Below, piece after piece: positions 17,934 through 27,124 of a DNA stretch of 64,000 nt. The position numbers and the translations under genes were made by a program. A model generated the notes under the pieces. That model was not told the origin of the DNA. It worked only from the letters and a program-made list of their open reading frames with translations, and ran no database searches. Numbering within the stretch: position 1 is the first letter of the stretch; each line of letters begins with the position of its first letter. Origin of the DNA: Gimesia maris (GTDB lineage Bacteria; Planctomycetota; Planctomycetia; Planctomycetales; Planctomycetaceae); the NCBI RefSeq assembly GCF_008298035.1, contig NZ_CP042910.1, forward strand, positions 1,260,001 through 1,324,000, read 5' to 3'.

Positions 17934-19292
17934 ATGTCGCAGACATCTTCAACTGCTCAGCGTGCTTTACAGATCTGGAAAGCCGGAGTCAGAGCGGTCG
18001 ACTCAGAAACGCTGGTCTCCCGGTCGATTCAGGTGACAGATCAGGATCTGACGATCTGCGGACACACAATACCTCTGCAGGGCCATGAACGACTGTTGGT
18101 AACAGGTGCTGGCAAAGCGGGCAGCGGGATGGCCGCGGGTGTGGAAGCCGCACTGCGAGGTTCAGCGCTGGCTGACAGAACAACCGGCTGGGTGAATGTG
18201 CCCGCGGACTGTGTCCGTCCGCTTTCAAAGATTCATCTCTATCCGGCGCGACCTGCAAGCCTGAATGAACCAACAGTGGAAGGCGTATATGGTGCCCGCC
18301 AGATCCTGCAGAAAATGTCGAATCTCCAACCGGATGATATCTGTATTGTGCTGATCTCGGGAGGGGGGAGTGCATTGCTGCCGGCCCCACTGCCGCCAGT
18401 GACTCTGGAAGACAAACAACTGGTAACACGGTTGCTGATGTCATCGGGAGCAACCATTCAGGAATTGAACTGTGTCCGCAAACAGATCTCCGCTGTGAAA
18501 GGGGGACGGCTGGCTCAAGCGGCTGGCTACCGACAACTGTTTGCCTTGATTATTTCAGATATTGTCGGTGACCCGCTCGATCTGATTGCTTCCGGTCCGA
18601 CTGTAGCCGATGAATCAACGACACAGGATGCATTACAGGTTCTGCAGCGGTTTGTATCCGACCCCGCTCAGATTCCCGAAAGTGTCTGGAGTGTCTTAAA
18701 GTCAGAGCAGACGCCCGCACACTCTCAAAAGCCGGTCAGATGTGCGACGGTGTTTAATCATATTATTGGCAGTAATGCAACCGCGGTGGAGGCGGCATCA
18801 GAACAGGCTCTGGCGCTGGGGTATGAAGTGTATTCCCTTGGTTCGGCAAACGAAGGGACTGCCGCTGATAGCGGCGTGGAACTGGCCGAACTCTGTATGC
18901 AGTTGCAGGCGGGGACAGGACCGGTACATCGGCCTGCGTGTATTCTCAGCGGCGGGGAACCGGTTGTCGATTTATCATCATCGCCCCATCCGGGAAAGGG
19001 GGGCCGCAATCAGGAACTGGTACTGGCTGCCATGCAGCGTCTCTGGGATGAAGCGATTTCCGGGTTCTGCATTCTCTCGGGAGGCACTGATGGAGAAGAT
19101 GGCCCTACTGATGCAGCCGGTGGAATTCTGGATGAGTTCAGCCTGAAACGCGCTCATGAGTTGAAACTGGACCCTGCGCTGTATTTACGGGACCATAATG
19201 CATATCCCTTTCTGGCGGCTACAGACGGGCTTCTGAAAACAGGTGCCACGCAGACTAACGTGATGGATCTGCGGGTGGCTCTTGTCGATTGA
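17934..19292 (+). CDS. Glycerate 2-kinase (DUF4147/MOFRL family)
   Basis: This 452-residue protein belongs to the GckA/TtuD/GLYCTK family of kinases that phosphorylate D-glycerate at the 2-position with ATP, feeding glycolysis. Signature blocks are visible: LLVTGAGKAGSGMAAGVE, VLISGGGSALLPAP, CVRKQISAVKGGRLAQAA, ISDIVGDPLDLIASGPT, and in the C-terminal MOFRL domain GGRNQELVLAA and LSGGTDGEDGPTDAAGG. The ATG at 17934 is chosen because gagg lies five bases upstream; a TTG one codon earlier is unlikely. The gene is alone between the membrane protein and a convergent HD-GYP gene. Confidence 0.95.
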   Translation: MSQTSSTAQRALQIWKAGVRAVDSETLVSRSIQVTDQDLTICGHTIPLQGHERLLVTGAGKAGSGMAAGVEAALRGSALADRTTGWVNVPADCVRPLSKIHLYPARPASLNEPTVEGVYGARQILQKMSNLQPDDICIVLISGGGSALLPAPLPPVTLEDKQLVTRLLMSSGATIQELNCVRKQISAVKGGRLAQAAGYRQLFALIISDIVGDPLDLIASGPTVADESTTQDALQVLQRFVSDPAQIPESVWSVLKSEQTPAHSQKPVRCATVFNHIIGSNATAVEAASEQALALGYEVYSLGSANEGTAADSGVELAELCMQLQAGTGPVHRPACILSGGEPVVDLSSSPHPGKGGRNQELVLAAMQRLWDEAISGFCILSGGTDGEDGPTDAAGGILDEFSLKRAHELKLDPALYLRDHNAYPFLAATDGLLKTGATQTNVMDLRVALVD

Positions 19293-19320
19293 AAAAGCTG
19301 CGTGCCGACTGACTTCTCAG

Positions 19321-20616
19321 TTACAGGCAGAGAGCCTCGAGTTCCGCGTGGGGAATTGCGCGAATGACGCGCAGATCATCGTGTTCCTGCAGGTTGAATA
19401 TTTGCGTTTTTCCATCGGGGTGCAATACGCTGACCACTGGTGCATCGTATTGCTGACGATTAGTTCGAAGTACCGTAGCCAATTGTCCCTGATTCAATTC
19501 GACAGCGGATCCCACAGGGTAAAGCGAGATGGACTGTAATAATGCGCGGACCGCGCTGCTGTCGAAGATTCCACGTGAGGCGCCGTAGATCAACTGTTCT
19601 ACCGCCTGGTAAGGATGGACTTCTGCATTGGCTGCAGCCAGAGAAACCAGGGAAATGAATTCATCTGCTACAGCGGCGATTTTTGCAAACGGGTGGATTT
19701 GATTTTGTTTCTGGCCACGTGGATATCCGGAACCATCACAGCGTTCATGAATCTGATAAGCCACCATTCGTGAGATCATGGAGAACTCATTCGATTCGCT
19801 GAGTAGATTGTAAGTGATGACAGGGTGTTTTCTGAGTTCCAGACTGTCGATGGGCCGGGATGGCAGATGTCCTACGATGCCGCTGGTATTAATTTTGACC
19901 ATGCCGGTGTCGTGGACCAGGCAACCGATACAGAGTTGTGATAAATGTTCTCGCTGCAGACCGAGTTGCGTACCCATCGCCATTGCCAGGCTCGACATCT
20001 GCAGGCCATGTCTGCAGAAATTTCCCAGCGCGACAGGCGTAATTCCTTCCAGGACGAACAGATCCATGTCCTGCATCATTTGTGAGAAAGAACTGTTTGT
20101 CACTGATTGAATTTGTGACAAACTGATTCGCGAAGCGCCCAGGATCTGTTTGTAAATATCATCTGTCACTTTTGTCAGTACGGCGAATTCTTTTCGATAC
20201 TCGGTTTGTAATGTGGGAGAGTAAGCGGTTGTTGCGGGCGGAGTCACTTCATGTAAAAAGGACTGGGATTGAATCTGCCAGGGAGAATTGGTTCGTTTTG
20301 TCTCGTCAGCCTGTCGGTTTTTTAACTTTTGACTCTGCAACCGCAGGGAAGCAGTAGAACCGGAAGACTGGTTTTCTCCGGGAGCCAGCGTCAGGTTTGA
20401 CAGATCCCGTTCATGAACCCGCACGCTGCGAATGCCGCGTTTTTTCAGGTTCTGAATGGTCGTTTTGGTGATACTTTTCCCGCTGGCCAGCAGCAGGATG
20501 TTCTTTTCACTTTCCGCGTCGTAAATGGGTGCCTGTAATTTGACGCCCATTCTCAAGCGGTCAATATTCAGCGCGCTGTAGGGGCTGGATTTCTGTTTGA
20601 TAATTCTGGCAACCAT
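19321..20616 (-). CDS. HD-GYP domain protein (c-di-GMP phosphodiesterase-like)
   Basis: The protein has 431 residues from MVARIIKQKSSPY. The first 100 residues form a beta-rich region with a KNILLLASGKSITKTTIQNLKKRGIRSVRVHE segment found ahead of many HD-GYP domains. The HD-GYP core follows, with the metal pair HD in LVHDTGMVKI, then HPVITYNLL and HERCDGSGYPRG, the last being the GYP motif. It likely hydrolyses cyclic di-GMP. No receiver or membrane domain is attached. The frame extends 60 codons upstream to 20796, but that part is basic and unlike a protein N-terminus. Confidence 0.92.
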   Translation of the reverse strand: MVARIIKQKSSPYSALNIDRLRMGVKLQAPIYDAESEKNILLLASGKSITKTTIQNLKKRGIRSVRVHERDLSNLTLAPGENQSSGSTASLRLQSQKLKNRQADETKRTNSPWQIQSQSFLHEVTPPATTAYSPTLQTEYRKEFAVLTKVTDDIYKQILGASRISLSQIQSVTNSSFSQMMQDMDLFVLEGITPVALGNFCRHGLQMSSLAMAMGTQLGLQREHLSQLCIGCLVHDTGMVKINTSGIVGHLPSRPIDSLELRKHPVITYNLLSESNEFSMISRMVAYQIHERCDGSGYPRGQKQNQIHPFAKIAAVADEFISLVSLAAANAEVHPYQAVEQLIYGASRGIFDSSAVRALLQSISLYPVGSAVELNQGQLATVLRTNRQQYDAPVVSVLHPDGKTQIFNLQEHDDLRVIRAIPHAELEALCL

Positions 20617-20876
20617 AGTGTGAGACGCCGCTGTGCCCGAGGATCTGCAATTTTGATGTTGTGATTTTAGCTGTATGAACTGACAGGAGTTGACAGGGAT
20701 CGGATTGCATAAACCGATACGCAAACATATGAGATTTCTCAAACTTAGGTCAGGCAGACTCCGCCGCCAAACCAGAAGCGCGCGAGATGTACACACAGGG
20801 TCATTCCGGAAGAATTATTGAGGATTCTGTCAATGGCAGGGATTGTAGCGGCGAAAAAACGGCGTGTCTCAAACCG

Positions 20877-21497
20877 TCAGTTGCGTTCCTGCTGATAGAG
20901 TGCGGTCAGAAATTCTTCAATACTTTTGAATTTCTTCCCTTCTGCGGCAATGGTTTCGACCTTCGTACGGGCTTCGGTTGCCGAATATCCCAGGCTGAGC
21001 AGCGCTTCATAGGCTTCACTGAATACGTCGGTGTGGCCTTCTTCTGCAGGAAATTCTTTGGCGACAATCAGCGCGAATTTTGTCATCTTGCGCCGGAGCT
21101 TGGCGACAATTCGCTCCGCGACTGCTGGTCCGATTCCAGGCAGCGTGGTAAGCTGTTTAATATCTTTTTCTTCAATGGCGGTCGCCACTTCTTTGACGGG
21201 GCGCACCATCGCCCTTAGTGTTTTTTTGACTCCGACCCCATCTACCGAGCAGACCAGTTCGAAGAACTCCCGTTCGGCGTGACTCATAAATCCAATCAAG
21301 CGAGGTGTGAGCCTGCCTTTCTGTGGATTCCCTTCGATGTACTGAATGGTTTTCAGGCTGATTTCGCTGCCGATCAGTGGCTGCAGTTGGCGGCGGACGA
21401 ACTCGGGAATAAAAACTTCATAGTCGAATGCCCCGACGGAGATAATAGCTTCGGTTAAGCTCAGTTCAATCAGTTCGCCGCGGATATTTGTAATCAT
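20877..21497 (-). CDS. ruvA: Holliday junction branch migration protein RuvA
   Basis: RuvA of 206 residues, the usual length. Domain I starts [13 protein letters not shown]; the helix-hairpin-helix domain shows [19 protein letters not shown] and [20 protein letters not shown]; the C-terminal RuvB-binding UBA-like domain is [16 protein letters not shown]. RuvA tetramers bind Holliday junctions and direct the RuvB motor. The gene is 29 bases downstream of ruvC in the same direction. ruvB is not in this window. Confidence 0.97.
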   Translation of the reverse strand: MITNIRGELIELSLTEAIISVGAFDYEVFIPEFVRRQLQPLIGSEISLKTIQYIEGNPQKGRLTPRLIGFMSHAEREFFELVCSVDGVGVKKTLRAMVRPVKEVATAIEEKDIKQLTTLPGIGPAVAERIVAKLRRKMTKFALIVAKEFPAEEGHTDVFSEAYEALLSLGYSATEARTKVETIAAEGKKFKSIEEFLTALYQQERN

Positions 21498-21526
21498 GGG
21501 TGCTCAGTAGATAAGAGAAAGTGGTT

Positions 21527-22057
21527 TCACAAACAGGTGACACGGATGGTGTGATAATGGCATAAAGCGGCCGCGAAGGCATCCGCCACGTCATTGGGTT
21601 CCAGAATGGCTTTCAGACCCAGTTCGGTTTTGATGGCATGCTGCATCTGCTCTTTTGAAGCACGCCCGCTGCCGGTAATTAATTTCTTAATCTGTGTCGG
21701 CGTATAATGCACGACAGGGACACCCGCATCATGGGCAGCGAACAGGATCGCGCCACGGGCATGAGCCATAATGATCGAACTCTTGGGGAAGCGGGGAGTC
21801 GTAAATACCTGCTCAATGACCATCACATCAGGCTGATATTCGGCAATGACTTCGCGGATTCCAGAAGCGATTTCATGAACACGCGCGGCAAGATTTGCTT
21901 CCTGGTTCGAGCGGATGATGCCCCCTTCGCACAGTACGGGTCCTTTTACGGACTGCTGTAGCAAAGCATAACCCGTCCGGTTCAATCCAGGGTCGATTCC
22001 CAGAAAGCGGACCGCTGTAGTCAACTCTGCTTCATTCATCGTTGAATTCAGATTCAT
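21527..22057 (-). CDS. ruvC: Crossover junction endodeoxyribonuclease RuvC
   Basis: RuvC, 176 residues, resolves Holliday junctions by paired nicking. The catalytic acidic residues are in place: Asp in FLGIDPGLNRTGY, Glu in MVIEQVF, and the two Asp of EPNDVADAFAAALCHYH. The N-terminus has about 14 extra residues before the first strand, and the start could also be the second Met (MNEAELT). It forms a ruvC-ruvA unit and follows cysS closely (31 bases). Confidence 0.96.
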   Translation of the reverse strand: MNLNSTMNEAELTTAVRFLGIDPGLNRTGYALLQQSVKGPVLCEGGIIRSNQEANLAARVHEIASGIREVIAEYQPDVMVIEQVFTTPRFPKSSIIMAHARGAILFAAHDAGVPVVHYTPTQIKKLITGSGRASKEQMQHAIKTELGLKAILEPNDVADAFAAALCHYHTIRVTCL

Positions 22058-22088
22058 GATTGGCTCGATGTGATCACAGGTAACGTGA

Positions 22089-23645
22089 TTAGCCGCGTCG
22101 CCACAAGCTGCCTTCCGGACGATCTTCTACAGTGATCTGACAGGCGGCGAGACCTTCGCGAATTTTATCGGCAATGTCCCAGTTTTTGTTGGCACGAGCA
22201 TCTTTACGGATATCCAGAACCAGTTCCATCAGCTGGTTGACCAGGTCATCATCGGCGTTCGCATCTTTGGCCGGGGCTTTCCGGAATACGCCCAGCAGGT
22301 TCGAAAGTTCCTTGAGCTGACTGGCACCGGTTTTCAGCGCCTCGACCATTGTCTGATTCTGCTTGCCTTCACCTTCCAGATTCTGCGAATGAATCAAGGC
22401 GTTCAATGTCGAACGTAATTCAAACAACACGCCAATGGCGCCGCCTGTATTAAAGTCATCGTCCATTGCTTCCAGAAATCGCTGACGCAATTCGGATACC
22501 TGCTGAAAGTATTCCGCCGGATCTCCTTCCAGGCCTGTCGACTGTTCCCGCTTGTCTGCTGTGGGAAGCTGGTAAAAACTTTCTCCCGTGATGCGTTCGA
22601 ATGTTTCAAAGAAGCGGTAGAAGCCTTCAATCCCTTTTCCGGTTTCACGGATATTCTCATCACTGAAAGCGATCGGGCTGCGATAGTGTGTGGAGAGCAG
22701 AAACAACCGCACGATTTCGGGTGGATGAACGGCAAACAGTTCTTTCACCGATGCAGCGCCTTTGGACCCGGAAAGTTTGTCCGCTTCCTGGGCCTGTTGA
22801 TCAACGGCGACATCGCCGTGACGATCATGCTGGCCACCTACTTTTCCAGCGGCATCGCTGGCCTGCATCAAGCCGTTATGCACCCAGTAACGGACATACG
22901 TTTTTCCCGTGCAGCATTCTGACTGGGCCCGTTCGTTTTCGTGATGGGGGAACATCAGGTCCAGACCCCCGCCGTGAATGTCAAAAGAATCGCCGAGCAG
23001 TTTGCGGCTCATGGCGGAGCATTCAATATGCCAGCCAGGTCGACCAGGCCCCCACGGGCTGTCCCACGCGGGTTCACCCGGACGCGATTTCTTCCAGAGT
23101 GCGAAGTCGGCCGGGTTCTTCTTTTTATCATTGGCTTCGACACGTGTGCCTGCGATCATTTCTTCAATTTTTCGACCGCTCAGACAGCCGTATTTATTGT
23201 CGGCTGCAGCAGAAAAATAGACATCCCCATCGAGTGGGTAGGCGAAGTCTTTGTCGATCAGCGATTGAATAATCTCCTGCATTGCTTCGATATAGTCGGT
23301 GGCTTTGGGGAAATCGGTAATCGTATCGACGCCCATGGTTTCCAGGTTATCGAAATAATCCTGCGTCATGTCAGCTGCCAGCTTCTCTACAGAGATATTC
23401 AGTTCGGCTGCTTTATTAATCAGTTTGTCATCAATGTCGGTGATGTTATTAACGAATTTGACATCGTAATTGTTGTAGGTCAGATAGCGTGCGATCGTGT
23501 CAATAATGACCGGTCCGACCATGTGGCCGATATGGGAATGCTTGTAAACTGTGGGACCGCACAGGTAGATGCCAACCTTACCCGGCTTGATCGTCTGAAA
23601 ATCTTCTTTTTTGCGACTGAGTGTGTTGTAAATTCTGAGTGTCAT
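22089..23645 (-). CDS. cysS: Cysteinyl-tRNA synthetase with altered KMSKS loop
   Basis: The 518-residue class I synthetase charges tRNA-Cys. Visible features are the zinc ligands YLCGPTVY, HIECSAMS and FPHHENERAQSE, and the HIGH motif as HSHIGHMVG. After WVHNGLM the usual short path to KMSKS is replaced by a His/Asp-rich insertion (roughly residues 265-295) leading to KLSGSKG, a degenerate KMSKS. The anticodon-binding helical region follows (DDDFNTGGAIGVLFEL). The C-terminus WRRG ends just before ruvC. The altered loop may be a lineage trait. It is the only aaRS gene in the window. Confidence 0.95.
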   Translation of the reverse strand: MTLRIYNTLSRKKEDFQTIKPGKVGIYLCGPTVYKHSHIGHMVGPVIIDTIARYLTYNNYDVKFVNNITDIDDKLINKAAELNISVEKLAADMTQDYFDNLETMGVDTITDFPKATDYIEAMQEIIQSLIDKDFAYPLDGDVYFSAAADNKYGCLSGRKIEEMIAGTRVEANDKKKNPADFALWKKSRPGEPAWDSPWGPGRPGWHIECSAMSRKLLGDSFDIHGGGLDLMFPHHENERAQSECCTGKTYVRYWVHNGLMQASDAAGKVGGQHDRHGDVAVDQQAQEADKLSGSKGAASVKELFAVHPPEIVRLFLLSTHYRSPIAFSDENIRETGKGIEGFYRFFETFERITGESFYQLPTADKREQSTGLEGDPAEYFQQVSELRQRFLEAMDDDFNTGGAIGVLFELRSTLNALIHSQNLEGEGKQNQTMVEALKTGASQLKELSNLLGVFRKAPAKDANADDDLVNQLMELVLDIRKDARANKNWDIADKIREGLAACQITVEDRPEGSLWRRG

Positions 23646-23725
23646 TGTGCTGGATACCTGAATTTCTTCCTGTAATCAATTGATGAGGAACCTGAAATGA
23701 AGCAGGTTCCGTCTGATCGTGAATT

Positions 23726-24238
23726 TCATTGACTTCGCGTTAATAGCACTACAGCGTCTGCTGTCATCGCTTCCTGTCTGCCGACAGGGCCAACGCGTTC
23801 TCCTGTTTTTGCTTTGATATTGACTTGTTGTTCGTCCAGGTTCAGTAAACGGGCGACTGATTTCCTGATTTGAGGCTTATAGCTGGCTAGTTTAGGACGT
23901 TCTGCCGAAATAGTGCAATCCAGGTTTACAATTTGCCAGCCCGCCTGTTCTACTTCTGAGAATGCTGCTTTCAACAGGTCACCGGAATCGGCGCCTTTCC
24001 AGCGGTCGTCCGTGTTGGGGAACATCTCTCCGATGTCACCCAGACCGGCCGCTCCCAGCAAGGCATCGGTGATGGCGTGCAACAATACATCGGCATCGCT
24101 GTGTCCCACCAGACCCAGATCAAATTCAATGGAGACCCCTCCCAGAATGAGAGGGAAACCTGCCTCCAGCCGATGGCAGTCCTGGCCTGCGCCAATTCGC
24201 AATTCTGGGTTGTTCCGGGTTTCAGGGGCTGATGTCAT
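23726..24238 (-). CDS. ispF: 2-C-methyl-D-erythritol 2,4-cyclodiphosphate synthase
   Basis: IspF, 170 residues, converts CDP-ME 2-phosphate to MEcPP in the non-mevalonate isoprenoid pathway. The metal site GQDCHRL (Asp-X-His) and the HSDADVLLHAITDALLGAAGLGDIGEMFPN block are intact, as are IVNLDCTISAERPKLA and VNIKAKTGERVGPVGR. About 15 extra N-terminal residues precede the first strand. The gene is 80 bases ahead of cysS; ispD is not adjacent. Confidence 0.97.
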   Translation of the reverse strand: MTSAPETRNNPELRIGAGQDCHRLEAGFPLILGGVSIEFDLGLVGHSDADVLLHAITDALLGAAGLGDIGEMFPNTDDRWKGADSGDLLKAAFSEVEQAGWQIVNLDCTISAERPKLASYKPQIRKSVARLLNLDEQQVNIKAKTGERVGPVGRQEAMTADAVVLLTRSQ

Positions 24239-24575
24239 GAGTTCGCATTTATCACAGTGGTCGTAATCACTCAGATGATGACGAGTGCTGTTCTAATGAA
24301 TATAGGGTTAGGTCGGGTTCTGCTAAAGCAGGCAGATCATAGCTGGAGCAGTCAAACAAGGCAATATGAGCCGGCATTCCCAAGTCGTTCCCTGATCGAG
24401 AGTAGCGTAAATTGTGAAGCAAACCGTGCTGGTTCAGCTGGATGAGGCGAGTCGGGATTTTCAAATTGACATAAAATCTGAATCCCGTTAGACTCCCGAC
24501 CCCTTCAATTAAAGTGGCGATACTTTGTCGCGCACTGATCTCTCAAACTGATACCTCTCTCAACTTGAACCTTTC
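24239..24575. other. Divergent intergenic region
   Basis: These 337 bases lie between divergent ispF and the lipoprotein gene and presumably contain both promoters. No repeat or RNA gene was recognised. Confidence 0.45.
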
Positions 24576-25460
24576 ATGAAGTTACTCCCTGTCAGATCCT
24601 GTTTGGTGGTGGTGGCACTGGTTTTACTGGTCGTCAAAATCTCCGGCTGCGCACTGATGGAAGAAAGCGCCGTGTTCGGATTAAAGAAATATGCCGAGAA
24701 ACAGACGGTCAACAAGCTGCCTGCCATTCCGGTATCCCATGATGCCATGCAGGTCGAAATTGTCTTCATCGAACGACCAGCCACAGATCCTCTGCTTGGT
24801 TCCACACTCTGGAATGAGGTGGATGAAATCGGAGCCATCGAACTGATGGACCAGGAAAACCTGAATCAGAATGGGCTGCGAGTCGGCCATGTGAGTTCGG
24901 TCCCCCCCATGGCGTTGCAGACGTTACTCGGTTTGAAATCACACCTGGGAGGGCTTTCCCGGGAAGATGAATCACTACTGCTTTCCGGCAGGCGTCTGAT
25001 GTTAAGGTCGGGCGTTCCGACTGATATTCAGACTAGTGACTTCTACCCCAAATGCAGACTGAAACTGCTGACGGGGGACGACGAAGAACCTGAGGAAGTG
25101 AAAGAGTTTGAAGAGGCCCGTTGTGTAATGCGGGTCAAAGCACATAAAGTGCAGGATGGCTGGGCAAAACTGGAATTTACTCCTGAAGTGCACTATGGTC
25201 CACAGCAACTCCGCCGCACGCCGACAAATATTGGCTGGCAACTGGAAAATCGCCAGAATACCAGCCCCTTCTATAACCAGAAGTTCGAAGTCACTCTGAA
25301 TGTGGGTGAAATGGCGATCATCACAGCCACCGACGGAGTCAAACCGAACTCGGCCGGGCACCTGTTTTTCCGCGGAGAAGGTTCTAAAGCGGACATTCAG
25401 AAAATCCTGGTCGTGCGTCTGTCCAACATGTCCAAAATGGATGTGGTTCGAAGCGAATAA
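24576..25460 (+). CDS. Predicted lipoprotein of unknown function
   Basis: The 294-residue protein has a lipoprotein signal (SCLVVVALVLLVVKISGC; lipobox ISGC, Cys about residue 25). The mature protein begins ALMEESAVFGLKKYAEKQ and contains LLSGRRLMLRSGVPTDIQTS, a beta-rich half (VMRVKAHKVQDGWAKLEF, EVHYGPQQLRR) and a tail VRLSNMSKMDVVRSE. I do not recognise a named domain, although the overall pattern resembles conserved planctomycete envelope lipoproteins. It faces the aldolase gene across a shared terminator. Confidence 0.8.
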   Translation: MKLLPVRSCLVVVALVLLVVKISGCALMEESAVFGLKKYAEKQTVNKLPAIPVSHDAMQVEIVFIERPATDPLLGSTLWNEVDEIGAIELMDQENLNQNGLRVGHVSSVPPMALQTLLGLKSHLGGLSREDESLLLSGRRLMLRSGVPTDIQTSDFYPKCRLKLLTGDDEEPEEVKEFEEARCVMRVKAHKVQDGWAKLEFTPEVHYGPQQLRRTPTNIGWQLENRQNTSPFYNQKFEVTLNVGEMAIITATDGVKPNSAGHLFFRGEGSKADIQKILVVRLSNMSKMDVVRSE

Positions 25461-25487
25461 GGCTCCGTCCAGAATTAACCGAGTTGT

Positions 25488-25524
25488 AAAAAAAGTGAGC
25501 TGCTTCGGAAAGAAACAGCTCACT
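25488..25524 (-). terminator. Rho-independent terminator of the aldolase gene
   Basis: A 9-bp stem (agtgagctg / cagctcact), lengthened by partial pairing inside the loop, is followed on the minus strand by seven T. It lies 36 bases past the aldolase stop. The plus strand has a later T-run (25531-25536), so the stem could also serve the converging lipoprotein gene. Confidence 0.8.
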
Positions 25525-25559
25525 GAATATCAGTTTTTTAGCTGAAACGCAGACGCGGA

Positions 25560-26591
<1,032 letters not shown>

Positions 26592-27124
26592 TGGTTTTTC
26601 CTGTTCAATTTAAAAGTGATAAAAGTTTGATTCTGAATGATCTTTTAGTCGATTCGACATTACGATCTCTGACCAGTAACTGATTCGTTTCCGGATGAAT
26701 TTCCAAGACGATGTTCATCACGGACTGGCAACAGCAGGGAACCGGAAAAGATGATCGAGAGAATGGTCTCTGAGTCTCCGCTGATTCAAACTTTAATATC
26801 AGACAGTCATCGGTACTCTCAGAGCATAAGTTCTGCTGAACAGCACCAAGGCGATTGTTGTTAAAGTTGAATGCGGTCTGAAAATGGTTTGACAGAGTAT
26901 AAAACCCCGAGCCAGATTTTCACTCTGCTTATATACTGTTTATTATCAAGTTCTGCCCGGTCATTCAAGTGTCGGGGGAATCTGTGTCCCGCTGCATTCC
27001 AGAGGTTTTCGTACGCGCTCTCAAAAAATACCCGTTTTCACTGGGGATTAGGGGAAAAACTGGGAGAGCAGGGGACGCTTTTACAGGGTTGTGGGGCGAC
27101 TGGTTTCAACCGAGATTCCAGACC
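26592..27124. other. Intergenic region upstream of fba
   Basis: These 533 bases lie between the fba start and the stop of the large exported protein. A plus-strand frame at 26871-27212 overlaps the neighbouring gene and has no recognisable content. The stretch must hold the fba promoter; no structured RNA or repeat was recognised. Confidence 0.45.

Noticed and set aside
24239-24575. tRNA or riboswitch in the larger intergenic gaps
   Set aside because: No cloverleaf, T-loop word or known aptamer core could be recognised by eye in this or the other gaps.
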